42,024 nucleotides of DNA from Streptomyces amritsarensis (GCF_001953875.1 NZ_MQUR01000072.1:1-42024); one strand, 5' to 3'; shown: positions 1 to 8,011, counted from the first letter of the stretch. Notes: generated by a model from the letters alone, not told the origin. Numbers and translations: made by a program.

Positions 1-52
1 CAGCACAGAGAGTGCTGCCGGGGCGGTTTCGTTGCAGAACAGCAGGCGCAGA

Positions 53-568
53 TTAACGCTTGCTGTACTGCGGAGCCTTACGGGCCTTCTTGAGACCGGC
101 CTTCTTGCGCTCGACCGCACGGTCGTCGCGGGAGAGGAAGCCGGCCTTCTTCAGCGCCGGGCGGTTGTTGTCCACGTCCGCCTCGTTCAGCGCACGGGCC
201 ACGCCGAGGCGCAGGGCGCCGGCCTGGCCGGAGACGCCGCCACCCGAGATGCGGGCGATGACGTCGTAGCGGCCGTCGAGCTCGAGCAGCTTGAAGGGCT
301 CGTTGACTTCCTGCTGGTGCACCTTGTTGGGGAAGTAGTCCTCAAGGGTGCGACCGTTGATCTTCCACTTGCCGGTGCCCGGAACGATCCGGACGCGGGC
401 GATGGCGTTCTTGCGACGGCCCAGGCCGGCGGCCGGCTGGGGGTCGCCGAAGCGACCGGCAAGGGACTCGGAGGTGTAGTCGCCCTCGACGACGACCTCG
501 GACTCGGTGGTGTACTCCTCGACGCCCTCGAACTCGTCGACGGGGGTCTCGGCGGTGGTCTCGGCCAC
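53..568 (-). CDS. rpsI: 30S ribosomal protein S9
   Basis: Small-subunit protein whose C-terminal tail reaches the P-site tRNA. The 171-residue product has the S9 core from about residue 50 (GRRKNAIARVRI, then ISGGGVSGQAGALRLGVARAL) and the basic end KKARKAPQYSKR. An acidic extension of about 45 residues precedes the core; the E. coli protein is about 130 residues and lacks it, while actinomycete S9 proteins commonly carry it. The start is GTG with GAGGAG four bases upstream. It lies 42 bases after rplM, the usual L13-S9 pair, and is probably expressed from the rplM promoter. No clear terminator is visible in the 52 bases that follow before the window edge. Confidence 0.97.
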   Translation of the reverse strand: MAETTAETPVDEFEGVEEYTTESEVVVEGDYTSESLAGRFGDPQPAAGLGRRKNAIARVRIVPGTGKWKINGRTLEDYFPNKVHQQEVNEPFKLLELDGRYDVIARISGGGVSGQAGALRLGVARALNEADVDNNRPALKKAGFLSRDDRAVERKKAGLKKARKAPQYSKR

Positions 569-610
569 GATGCTCCTCAGAATTCTCTGTGTCTTAGGGG
601 GTGGCCGGAA

Positions 611-1054
611 CTACTGCGCGACCTGGGTGATCTCGAACGGCACCGGCTGCTGGGCAGCGTGGGGGTGCTGGTCGCCCGAGTAGACCTTCAGCTTCGAGAG
701 CATCTGACGGCCCAGGGAGTTCTTCGGGAGCATGCCCTTGACGGCCTTCTCGACGGCCTTCTCCGGGTTGTTCGCCAGCAGGTCGTCGTAACGCACGGAG
801 CGCAGACCGCCCGGGAAGCCGGAGTGGCGGTAGGCCATCTTCTGGGAGGCCTTGTTGCCGGACAGGTGCACCTTGTCGGCGTTGATGATGACGACGAAGT
901 CACCCATGTCCATGTGAGGGGCATAGGTCGGCTTGTGCTTGCCCTTGAGGAGGGTGGCGGCCTGGGTCGCCAGACGACCGAGGACGACGTCCTGGGCGTC
1001 GATGACGAGCCACTGGCGCGAGATGTCGCCGGGCTTGGGGCTGAACGTACGCAC
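611..1054 (-). CDS. rplM: 50S ribosomal protein L13
   Basis: Early-assembling 23S rRNA-binding protein of the large subunit. The 147-residue length is normal. Family signatures are RQWLVIDAQDVVLGRLAT near the N-terminus, YRHSGFPGGLR around residue 75, and AVKGMLPKNSLGRQ near residue 110. Translation starts at GTG (MRTFSPKPGD), preceded by GAAGG at a seven-base spacing. It is the first gene of the rplM-rpsI operon and has a leader of roughly 205 bases from the promoter at 1267-1296. Confidence 0.97.
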   Translation of the reverse strand: MRTFSPKPGDISRQWLVIDAQDVVLGRLATQAATLLKGKHKPTYAPHMDMGDFVVIINADKVHLSGNKASQKMAYRHSGFPGGLRSVRYDDLLANNPEKAVEKAVKGMLPKNSLGRQMLSKLKVYSGDQHPHAAQQPVPFEITQVAQ

Positions 1055-1266
1055 GCGTATGCCTTCGCTTCTTCAGTGGTGGTATCCCACGGGCGCAAGC
1101 CCAGCGGGAAGGTCCTGACAGGGTCACCACGGACGATCACGACAGCCCTCGCTCACATCGGGGACGCAACCCGTGTGAACGGCCAACTGCTGGTCATCGG
1201 TCCGGTGGACCGGCGTAAGGCCCTTTCACGTGAGAATGAGAAAGCCAATACGCATAACAAACCAGC

Positions 1267-1296
1267 AGGATACCCAAGCAAACCCGTACGGGTCAA
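1267..1296 (-). promoter_or_regulatory. rplM-rpsI promoter
   Basis: On the minus strand, TTGACC (1291-1296) and TATCCT (1267-1272) are separated by 18 bases, a good match to the streptomycete principal-sigma consensus. The -35 box contains the TGA stop codon of the upstream glycosyltransferase gene. The 12-base perfect palindrome ACCCGTACGGGT overlaps the end of the -35 box and the start of the spacer. The predicted start site is near 1260. This is read from sequence only. Confidence 0.65.
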
Positions 1297-2576
1297 AACG
1301 CGGTCCGCGATGCCGATTCTGCTGGCGTCGCGGCGCACTCCGGTTCGGTCCTGGGTGGGGACCCCGCAGTTGTTACGGGCTCCAGAATAACCTGCCCGGA
1401 GCGCAGTGCACGACGCGCCAGCAGATACGCGAGCCCGCAGAGCGTGGCGCAGTCCTTGAAGGCGCGCCGCTTGTGGGCCAGCTCCGAGGGCCACGGGACC
1501 AGGGCCAGCTGCGGCGTCAACGCCAGCCAGAACCAGGGCGAGCGGGGCATCGAGCCCGGCCGCACCGCCGAGGCCAGCAGCAGCGGCAGCACCACGAGCA
1601 GGTAGTGGTCGAAGGACGGCCGCGACACCAGGAATGCGGCGAGCATCACCATGCAGGCCGTCTCCACGAGACGCAGCTCACCCCCGTCGGCCTCCTGCTC
1701 CGTACGCCGCCACCGCGCCCGGGCCGCCCACAGCCCGGCCGCGGCACCGGCGAAGGCCACCAGCACCGCCAGCGCCTGCGGCACCCCCAGCCGCGGCAGC
1801 ACCGCTATCGGCGAGGCGTCCCAGGGCAGCGCGTACGCGTCCTGCCCCTGGAGCAGGAACGGCAGCGTCTTGGTGAAGAACAGCGACGGGCTCGGCATCA
1901 GCAGCGCCCCCGCCAGCGACATCCCCAGCGGCACCAGCACCGCCGCCGCCAGCCCGCGCCACTGGCGGGCCAGCAGGAACAGCAGCCCGATCGGCACCAG
2001 CATCGGCTTGCAGGCGACGGCCAGCCCGACCACCAGCCCGGCCGCACCCCACGACCGCCGGTGCGCCAGCAGCAGCGCCACGGGCAGCGCGGCCGCCGAG
2101 ACGGCCGTCCAGTTGCCGATCAGCACCAGGTTCGCCCACGGCTTGTAGGCCAGGGCGAACACGGCGAGACCGCCGACCGCGAAGCGCGAGCGCAGCGGCA
2201 CCGAGAACAGCCGCAGGGCGGCCAGCCAGCCGACGCCCAGCAGCCCCGCCATCGCGACCGGCAGGATCCAGCGCAGCACCCCCCGCGGCACCAGCGCCTC
2301 CGGCACCGCCATGAGCACGGCGCTGGGCAGGTAGAGGAAGCGCTTGTCCTCGTACGGCGAGCCGCCCTCCAGCAGCGTCTGCGCGGCCTTGACGACGAAG
2401 GCGTTGTCCGAGCCCCAGTTCGCCCGCAGGCTCGTGGAGACGCAGATCCCGAGGAGCACCGCGAGGGAGACCACCTGCCAGGAGCGGGGGGCCGGCCGCA
2501 GCAGCAGGTCGACCAGCCGGTTCCCCGGGGCCCGCGCCTCCCACCTCATCAGCCAGATGCCAGGCCTCAGGCCCAC
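1293..2576 (-). CDS. GT87/DUF2029-type polytopic membrane glycosyltransferase
   Basis: The 427-residue membrane protein has about ten hydrophobic segments, starting near residue 33. It resembles the GT87 (DUF2029) group, which contains polyprenyl-phosphate-mannose-dependent mannosyltransferases. Supporting features are the early loop RANWGSDNAFVVKAAQ, then GGSPYEDKRFLYLPSAVLM, where an acidic residue and a YLP motif sit in the first extracytoplasmic loop as in GT-C enzymes, and the later segment VVGLAVACKPMLVPIGLLFL. Donor and acceptor cannot be deduced. The start is GTG with a GGAGGGG Shine-Dalgarno four bases upstream. The gene follows the ABC-F gene by 30 bases and may be cotranscribed with it. 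Its stop codon lies inside the -35 box of the rplM promoter. Confidence 0.75.
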   Translation of the reverse strand: MGLRPGIWLMRWEARAPGNRLVDLLLRPAPRSWQVVSLAVLLGICVSTSLRANWGSDNAFVVKAAQTLLEGGSPYEDKRFLYLPSAVLMAVPEALVPRGVLRWILPVAMAGLLGVGWLAALRLFSVPLRSRFAVGGLAVFALAYKPWANLVLIGNWTAVSAAALPVALLLAHRRSWGAAGLVVGLAVACKPMLVPIGLLFLLARQWRGLAAAVLVPLGMSLAGALLMPSPSLFFTKTLPFLLQGQDAYALPWDASPIAVLPRLGVPQALAVLVAFAGAAAGLWAARARWRRTEQEADGGELRLVETACMVMLAAFLVSRPSFDHYLLVVLPLLLASAVRPGSMPRSPWFWLALTPQLALVPWPSELAHKRRAFKDCATLCGLAYLLARRALRSGQVILEPVTTAGSPPRTEPECAATPAESASRTAF

Positions 2577-2606
2577 GACGCCCCTCCCTCACCGCCGAGC
2601 CACCGC

Positions 2607-4226
2607 TCAGCGCTTGCGTTCGACCCTGCGTTCGTCCCAGACGGGCTCCTGAGTCTCCCGCACAACACCGTCCGAACCGAAGACCAGGTAACGGTCAAAT
2701 GTGCGCGCGAACCAGCGGTCGTGCGTCACGCACAGCACGGTCCCGTCGTAGGACTCCAGGCCGTCCTGGAGGGCCTCCGCGGACTCCAGGTCGAGGTTGT
2801 CGGTGGGCTCGTCGAGCAGCAGCGCCGTGGTGCCCGCCAGCTCCAGGAGCAGGATCTGGAAACGGGCCTGCTGGCCGCCCGAGAGCTTCTCGAAGGGCTG
2901 CTCGGCCTGGCGCTCCAGCTCGTAGCGGCGCAGGGCCCCCATCGCCTGCCCCAGGGGCTTGGCCGCCTCCGTCCACAGGATGTCGACGAGCGTGCGGCCG
3001 AACAGCTCCGGGTGGGCGTGGGTCTGCGCGAAATGGCCGGGAACCACCCGTGCGCCCAGCTTCCAGACACCGGTGTGCCGCACGTCCTCGCCCGCCAGCA
3101 GCCGCAGGAAGTGCGACTTGCCGGAGCCGTTCGAGCCGAGCACCGCGACCCGCTCCCCGTAGAAGACCTCCAGGGAGAACGGCTTCATCAGCCCGGTGAG
3201 CTCCAGGGTCTCCACGGTCAGCGCGCGCACGCCGGTCCGGCCGCCCTTGAGCCGCATCGTGATGTCCTGCTCGCGCGGCGGCTCCGGGGGCGGGCCGGCC
3301 TCCTCGAACTTCTTGAAGCGGGTCTGCATCGCGTGATAGCGCGAGGCCATGTCGGGGCTGCTCGCGGCCTGGTTGCGCAGCCGCAGCACCAGGGCCTTCA
3401 GCCGCGCGTGCTCCTCGTCCCAGCGCCGCCTGAGCTCCTCGAAGCGGGCGAAGCGCTCCTTGCGGGCCTCGTGGTACGTGCCGAAGCCGGCGCCGTGCAC
3501 CCACACGTCCGAGCCCATCGGGCTCGCCTCCAGGCTGATGATCTTCTCGGCGGCCTGGGTCAGCAGCTCCCGGTCGTGGGAGACGAACAGGACCGTCTTG
3601 CGGGTGGCCTTCAGCTGCTCCTCCAGCCACCGCTTGCCCGGGACGTCGAGGTAGTTGTCCGGCTCGTCGAGCAGCAGCACCTCGTCGGGTCCGCGCAGCA
3701 GCGCCTCCAGCACGAGCCGCTTCTGCTCACCGCCGGAGAGCGTGCGCACCTCGCGGAACTGCGCGGAGTCGTACGGGATGGCCAGCGCGGCCGTCGTGCA
3801 GACGTCCCACAGGGTCTCCGCCTCGTAGCCCTGCACGTCGGCCCAGTCGCTGAGGGCCTGCGCGTAGGCCATCTGCGCGGCCTCGTCGTCCACCGTCATG
3901 ATCAGGTGCTCGGCGCGGTCGACGGCCTTCGCGGCCTCGCGGATCCGCGGCTGGGACACCGAGACCAGCAGGTCCCGTACGGTCGTCTCGTCCCGTACGG
4001 AGCCCACGAACTGGGACATCACGCCGAGGCCGCCGCTGATGGACACGCCGCCGCCGTGCGGCTGCAGCTCCCCGGAGATCAGCTTCAGCAGGGTGGTCTT
4101 GCCGGCGCCGTTCGCCCCCACCAGCGCGACCACCGCCCCCTCCCCCACACGGAAGGAGACGTCGGGGAGCAGGACCCGCCCGTCGGGAAGGTAGTACTCC
4201 AAATGGCTGGCTTCAAGATGTCCCAT
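2607..4226 (-). CDS. ABC-F family ATPase (ribosome-associated type)
   Basis: Soluble protein of 539 residues with two ATP-binding cassettes and no membrane segments, the arrangement of ABC-F proteins, which act on ribosomes. Domain 1 has Walker A GANGAGKTT (37-45), signature LSGGEQKR (163-170) and Walker B LLLDEPDNYLD. The linker is long and charged (about 250-320). Domain 2 has Walker A GSNGSGKS (364-371), signature LSGGQQAR (448-455) and Walker B LLLDEPTDNLD. Both catalytic glutamates are present. The frame stays open about 600 bases upstream, but that part overlaps truA and has no ABC homology. I chose ATG at 4226 (MGHLEASHLEYYL); ATG at 4235 is possible. Neither has a clear Shine-Dalgarno. 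Whether it is a housekeeping translation factor or an antibiotic-resistance factor cannot be decided here. Confidence 0.88.
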   Translation of the reverse strand: MGHLEASHLEYYLPDGRVLLPDVSFRVGEGAVVALVGANGAGKTTLLKLISGELQPHGGGVSISGGLGVMSQFVGSVRDETTVRDLLVSVSQPRIREAAKAVDRAEHLIMTVDDEAAQMAYAQALSDWADVQGYEAETLWDVCTTAALAIPYDSAQFREVRTLSGGEQKRLVLEALLRGPDEVLLLDEPDNYLDVPGKRWLEEQLKATRKTVLFVSHDRELLTQAAEKIISLEASPMGSDVWVHGAGFGTYHEARKERFARFEELRRRWDEEHARLKALVLRLRNQAASSPDMASRYHAMQTRFKKFEEAGPPPEPPREQDITMRLKGGRTGVRALTVETLELTGLMKPFSLEVFYGERVAVLGSNGSGKSHFLRLLAGEDVRHTGVWKLGARVVPGHFAQTHAHPELFGRTLVDILWTEAAKPLGQAMGALRRYELERQAEQPFEKLSGGQQARFQILLLELAGTTALLLDEPTDNLDLESAEALQDGLESYDGTVLCVTHDRWFARTFDRYLVFGSDGVVRETQEPVWDERRVERKR

Positions 4227-4279
4227 GCCGGGCATTGTCCAGGTCGGCGCGCGATCCGCCCAAACGATTTGGCTGCGGC

Positions 4280-5131
4280 TCAGCAGCAGCCGGCGGCCGG
4301 CAGGGTCCGCATGTTGCGTGCTTCCTTGCTGCGGGCGGCCAGCAGCTCGTCGGCCGGGTAGCCGACCTCCTCCAGGGTCAGCCCGTGCGGCTTGACCACG
4401 TGCACCGAGGAGTCCCGTACGGCGGCGGCCAGCACCTTGCCGGGCCAGTCGGTGGGCCGGTGCCCGTCCCCGACGTGCAGCAGGGCGCCCACCAGGGAGC
4501 GGACCATGTTGTGGCAGAAGGCGTCGGCGCGGACGGTCGCGGTGACGATGCCGTCCTCGGCGCGCTCCCAGCTGAGCTGCTGGAGCGTGCGGATCGTCGT
4601 GGCGCCCTCGCGCTTCTTGCAGTACGCGGCGAAGTCGTGCTCGCCCAGCAGCGGGGCGGCGGCCTCGTTCATGGCGTCCACGTCGAGGGGCCACTGGTGC
4701 CAGAGCACGTGGCCGCGGCGCAGCGGGTCCACGCCGCCCTGGTGGTCGCCGACGCGGTAGGCGTAGCGGCGCCAGATGGCCGAGAAGCGCGCGTTGAAGC
4801 CCTCGGGGGCCTCGGCGACCTTCCACACCCGTACGTCGTGCGGGAGCCGGCCGGCGAGGCGGCGCAGCAGCTTGTCGTGGTGTTCGGCCCAGACCTCCTC
4901 GGCCAGGTCGAGCTGCGCGACCTGCCCGCGGGCGTGCACGCCCGCGTCCGTGCGCCCGGCCACGGTCAGCTCGACGGGCTCCTTCAGCCGCATCACGGTC
5001 TGCAGGGCGCTCTCCAGCTCCCCCTGGACCGTCCGCAGCGTGCGCTGCTTCGCCCAGCCGGAGAAGTCCTTGCCGTCGTAGCTCAGGTCCAGCCGTACCC
5101 GGACGTGTCCGGGTTCCACCTCGTCACTCAC
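4280..5131 (-). CDS. truA: tRNA pseudouridine(38-40) synthase TruA
   Basis: Converts uridines 38-40 in the anticodon stem-loop of many tRNAs to pseudouridine. The 283-residue protein has the N-terminal LSYDGKDFSGWAKQ motif and the catalytic segment AGRTDAGVHARGQVA, with the nucleophilic Asp at about residue 62. It also has FNARFSAIWRRYAYRV and, near the C-terminus, FCHNMVRSLVGALLHVG. I chose GTG at 5131, which has GAGAGG nine bases upstream. An in-frame ATG at 5158 has no ribosome site and lies against the terminator stem. The gene follows rplQ by 100 bases, a common bacterial order, but a strong hairpin separates them. Confidence 0.95.
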   Translation of the reverse strand: MSDEVEPGHVRVRLDLSYDGKDFSGWAKQRTLRTVQGELESALQTVMRLKEPVELTVAGRTDAGVHARGQVAQLDLAEEVWAEHHDKLLRRLAGRLPHDVRVWKVAEAPEGFNARFSAIWRRYAYRVGDHQGGVDPLRRGHVLWHQWPLDVDAMNEAAAPLLGEHDFAAYCKKREGATTIRTLQQLSWERAEDGIVTATVRADAFCHNMVRSLVGALLHVGDGHRPTDWPGKVLAAAVRDSSVHVVKPHGLTLEEVGYPADELLAARSKEARNMRTLPAAGCC

Positions 5132-5163
5132 GTGACCGATCCTCTCAGAATCACCCATATGCA

Positions 5164-5198
5164 GAACGGGCCCGCCCCGGAAGGGGGCGGGCCCGTTC
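5164..5198 (-). terminator. Terminator after rplQ, end of the S10-spc-alpha superoperon
   Basis: A perfect 15-base inverted repeat (arms 5164-5178 and 5184-5198, GAACGGGCCCGCCCC type) encloses a five-base loop, directly downstream of the rplQ stop codon. There is no U-tract, which is normal for streptomycete hairpin terminators. It also lies just ahead of truA. Confidence 0.85.
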
Positions 5199-5231
5199 AG
5201 AGCCGTTCAAGCAAGCGTGATCCCGGGGGGA

Positions 5232-5693
5232 TCAGGCCTCCTTGGTCTCCTCGGCGGGGGTCTCGACGGCCTCCGCCTCCTTGACCGCGCGCTTGGTGGC
5301 GGCCTCGGCCTCACCGGTGGCCTGCTGGGCGACCGTGAGGGCCTCGACCAGCTCGATCACGGCCATCGGGGCGTTGTCGCCACGACGGTTGCCGATCTTG
5401 GTGATGCGCGTGTAACCACCGGGGCGGTTCTCGTAGCGCGGGGCGATCTCGGTGAACAGCGTGTGCACGATGCTCTTGTCCGTGATCGTCTGCAGCACCA
5501 GGCGACGGTTGTGGATGTCGCCCTTCTTGGCCTTGGTGACCAGACGCTCGGCGTAGGGACGCAGGCGGCGGGCCTTGGCCTCGGTGGTGGTGATGCGGCC
5601 GTGCTCGAAGAGCGCCTTCGCGAGGTTCGCGAGGAGGTGCTTCTCGTGCGCGGCGGAGCCGCCCAGGCGGGCACCCTTTGCGGGACGCGGCAT
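5232..5693 (-). CDS. rplQ: 50S ribosomal protein L17
   Basis: Large-subunit protein near the exit-tunnel opening. The 153-residue product has the L17 core MPRPAKGARLGGSAAHEKHL, then LFEHGRITTTEAKARRLRPYAERLVTKAKKG and NRRGDNAPMAVIELVE. An Ala/Glu-rich tail of about 35 residues follows and is absent from the shorter E. coli protein. The start is ATG with an AGGAG-type site upstream. It is the last gene of the alpha section, 106 bases after rpoA, and is followed by a strong terminator. Confidence 0.97.
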   Translation of the reverse strand: MPRPAKGARLGGSAAHEKHLLANLAKALFEHGRITTTEAKARRLRPYAERLVTKAKKGDIHNRRLVLQTITDKSIVHTLFTEIAPRYENRPGGYTRITKIGNRRGDNAPMAVIELVEALTVAQQATGEAEAATKRAVKEAEAVETPAEETKEA

Positions 5694-5769
5694 TGTTACT
5701 CCTTCAAATCTGCACCGGCCGTGTCAGGTACCGGAGTCAGTTCCCTCAAGCGGTCGCGAGAGGGTGGGT

Positions 5770-5791
5770 GCGGGGGGCGTGAGCCCCCCGC
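5770..5791 (-). other. Hairpin between rpoA and rplQ
   Basis: A perfect nine-base GC stem (GCGGGGGGC with GCCCCCCGC) with a four-base loop starts nine bases after the rpoA stop codon. On the minus strand it could attenuate transcription into rplQ or stabilise the upstream RNA. No U-tract follows, so full termination is uncertain. Confidence 0.6.
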
Positions 5792-5799
5792 AAGCTTTC

Positions 5800-6822
5800 T
5801 CAGTACTGCTCGGTCTCGACGAAACCGGCGTCCGCGTCGTCGTCGGCGCCGAAGGCGTCGGCGGCGGCGGTCGGGTCGAATCCGGGCGGGCTGTCCTTGA
5901 GGGCCAGGCCCATGCCGGCCAGCTTCGCCTTGACCTCGTCGATCGACTTCGCACCGAAGTTGCGGATGTCGAGCAGGTCGGCCTCGGAGCGGGCGACGAG
6001 CTCACCCACGGAGTGGATGCCCTCGCGCTTGAGGCAGTTGTACGACCGGACGGTGAGCTCGAGCTCCTCGATCGGCAGCGCAAGGTCGGCGGCCAGGGCG
6101 GCGTCCGTCGGGGACGGGCCCATGTCGATGCCCTCGGCGTCGATGTTGAGCTCGCGGGCCAGACCGAACAGCTCGACCAGGGTCTTGCCGGCGGACGCCA
6201 TGGCGTCGCGCGGGCGCATGGCCTGCTTGGTCTCGACGTCGACGATCAGCTTGTCGAAGTCGGTGCGCTGCTCGACTCGGGTCGCCTCGACCTTGTAGGT
6301 GACCTTGAGGACCGGGCTGTAGATGGAGTCGACCGGGATGCGGCCGATCTCCTGGCCCAGCTGCTTGTTCTGGACGGCGGAGACGTAGCCGCGACCGCGC
6401 TCGACGGTCAGCTCCATCTCCAGCTTGCCCTTGCCGTTGAGCGTGGCGAGGACGAGGTCGGGGTTGTGCACCTCGACACCGGCCGGGGGCGCGATGTCGG
6501 CGGCGGTGACCAGGCCCGGACCCTGCTTGCGCAGGTACATCACGACCGGCTCGTCGTGCTCCGAGGAGACGACCAGCTGCTTGATGTTGAGGATGATGTC
6601 CGTGACGTCTTCCTTGACGCCCGGCACGGTGGTGAACTCGTGCAGGACGCCGTCCACGCGGATGCTGGTGACAGCGGCACCCGGGATGGAGGACAGAAGG
6701 GTACGGCGCAGGGAGTTGCCGAGGGTGTAACCGAAGCCCGGCTCCAGGGGCTCGATCACGAACCGCGAGCGGTACTCGTCTACGACCTCTTCGGTCAGCG
6801 ACGGACGCTGAGCGATAAGCAT
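5800..6822 (-). CDS. rpoA: RNA polymerase alpha subunit
   Basis: Core RNA polymerase subunit. The N-terminal domain dimerises and nucleates assembly of the core enzyme; the C-terminal domain binds promoter UP elements and activators. The 340-residue product starts MLIAQRPSLTEE and shows the N-terminal domain motif LGNSLRRTLLSSIPGAA. The C-terminal domain is recognisable from about residue 250 to 315 (ELTVRSYNCLKREGI, NFGAKSIDEVKAKLAGMGL). It ends with an Asp-rich tail. ATG at 6822 was chosen because GAAGGA lies just upstream and the product has the usual streptomycete length; the open frame extends 41 codons further without homology. It lies 151 bases after rpsK, with two hairpins between. 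Confidence 0.98.
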   Translation of the reverse strand: MLIAQRPSLTEEVVDEYRSRFVIEPLEPGFGYTLGNSLRRTLLSSIPGAAVTSIRVDGVLHEFTTVPGVKEDVTDIILNIKQLVVSSEHDEPVVMYLRKQGPGLVTAADIAPPAGVEVHNPDLVLATLNGKGKLEMELTVERGRGYVSAVQNKQLGQEIGRIPVDSIYSPVLKVTYKVEATRVEQRTDFDKLIVDVETKQAMRPRDAMASAGKTLVELFGLARELNIDAEGIDMGPSPTDAALAADLALPIEELELTVRSYNCLKREGIHSVGELVARSEADLLDIRNFGAKSIDEVKAKLAGMGLALKDSPPGFDPTAAADAFGADDDADAGFVETEQY

Positions 6823-6872
6823 GTCTGTGTTCCTTCTTTCGTGGACGCCCACTATTTGACGCCCGACGGGAG

Positions 6873-6891
6873 GCCGTACCTGGGGTACGGC
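6873..6891 (-). other. Small hairpin in the rpsK-rpoA spacer
   Basis: An eight-base perfect stem (GCCGTACC with GGTACGGC) with a three-base loop lies 51 bases upstream of the rpoA start. With the larger hairpin at 6906-6939 it makes a two-stem structure before rpoA. The function is unknown. Confidence 0.45.
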
Positions 6892-6905
6892 TACTGCAAG
6901 GGTAC

Positions 6906-6939
6906 GGGCGGTACGTCCCCAGAAGGGGTCGTACCGCCC
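6906..6939 (-). other. Strong hairpin between rpsK and rpoA
   Basis: Arms of 15 bases (6906-6920 and 6925-6939) pair with a single mismatch around a four-base loop. It begins 34 bases after the rpsK stop codon and could be a partial terminator or an RNA-processing site that sets rpoA output relative to the r-proteins. Confidence 0.6.
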
Positions 6940-6973
6940 GGACACTCAAAGACGCAACGGTGCGTCCGCTGCG

Positions 6974-7378
6974 TCAGACGCGGCGGCGCTTCGGCGGGCG
7001 GCAGCCGTTGTGCGGGGTGGGGGTGACGTCCTGGATCGAGCCGACCTCGAGGCCGGTGGCCTGGAGGGAGCGGATCGCGGTCTCACGGCCGGAGCCGGGA
7101 CCCTTGACGAAGACGTCGACCTTGCGCATGCCGTGCTCCTGCGCGCGGCGGGCGGCCGACTCGGCGGCCATCTGCGCGGCGAAGGGGGTGGACTTGCGCG
7201 AGCCCTTGAAGCCGACGTGGCCGGCGGAGGCCCAGGAGATCACGTTGCCGGACGGGTCCGTGATCGAAACGATGGTGTTGTTGAACGTGCTCTTGATGTG
7301 GGCGTGCCCGTGAGCGACGTTCTTCTTTTCCTTGCGGCGCACCTTCTTGGCAGCGCCCTGACGACCCTTGGGGGGCAT
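6974..7378 (-). CDS. rpsK: 30S ribosomal protein S11
   Basis: Platform protein of the small subunit that contacts 16S rRNA near the mRNA exit. The 134-residue product shows GHAHIKSTFNNTIVSITD, then AGHVGFKGSRKSTPFAAQ and the C-terminal block DVTPTPHNGCRPPKRRRV that defines the family. The ATG start has GTAGGAG upstream. It lies 54 bases after rpsM; in E. coli rpsD would come next, but here rpoA follows directly. Confidence 0.98.
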   Translation of the reverse strand: MPPKGRQGAAKKVRRKEKKNVAHGHAHIKSTFNNTIVSITDPSGNVISWASAGHVGFKGSRKSTPFAAQMAAESAARRAQEHGMRKVDVFVKGPGSGRETAIRSLQATGLEVGSIQDVTPTPHNGCRPPKRRRV

Positions 7379-7432
7379 CTAAATCTCCTACGGGAGGTGG
7401 TCGGTCCTACAGCGCAAGACCGCTGAACAGGA

Positions 7433-7813
7433 CTACTTCTTGCCCGGCTTCTTCTTACCGGCGATCGCGCGACGCGGGCCCTTGCGGGTACGCGCGTTCG
7501 TGCTGGTGCGCTGACCGTGCACCGGGAGGCCGCGACGGTGGCGGATGCCCTGGTAGCACTGGATCTCGATCTTGCGGCGGATGTCGCCCTGGATCTCGCG
7601 GCGGAGGTCACCCTCGGTACGGAGGTTGGCGTCCACGTACTCGCGGATCTTGACGAGGTCCTCTTCGGCCAGGTCACGAACGCGGGTGTTCGGGTTCACG
7701 CCGGTGGAGGCGAGGATCTCCTTGGACCGGGTGCGCCCGATACCGAAGACGTAGGTGAGTGCGATCTCCACACGCTTTTCGCGCGGGATGTCAACACCGG
7801 AAACGCGTGCCAT
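7433..7813 (-). CDS. rpsM: 30S ribosomal protein S13
   Basis: Small-subunit head protein that forms bridges to the large subunit and contacts P-site tRNA. The 126-residue product has the N-terminal helix-two-turn-helix region ARVSGVDIPREKRVEIALTY, then GIGRTRSKEILASTGVNPNT, and the basic tail RHRRGLPVHGQRTSTNART, ending in KKKPGKK. ATG start with AGGAG upstream. A 198-base gap separates it from rpmJ, large enough for an internal promoter or attenuator, although I could not identify a convincing one. Confidence 0.98.
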   Translation of the reverse strand: MARVSGVDIPREKRVEIALTYVFGIGRTRSKEILASTGVNPNTRVRDLAEEDLVKIREYVDANLRTEGDLRREIQGDIRRKIEIQCYQGIRHRRGLPVHGQRTSTNARTRKGPRRAIAGKKKPGKK

Positions 7814-8011
7814 TCAATGGCTCCTGTGTGTTCGGGGGTCTTCCACAGAACCGATCCCGACCGCCGACCACCCGAGCGGGTGATGGTACGTCCGGGTCCC
7901 CGGCCCCCGCCGGAGGTGCCGCCGGCCCTTGCGGGGCTGGGCGGGTTCTGCGTATGTACGTTTTCTTACGTCGCGCGAAGAACTGCGTTAAGGCAGGTCG
8001 GTCGGCGTGCG

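Noticed and set aside
1230..4361. Open frame of 1043 codons on the plus strand
   Set aside because: It runs antisense to the GT87 and ABC-F genes and is Arg/Pro/Gln-rich low-complexity sequence, as expected for a shadow frame in high-GC DNA.
4227..4826. N-terminal extension of the ABC-F protein by 200 residues
   Set aside because: The extension overlaps truA in another frame and is Arg/Gly/Pro-rich without homology.
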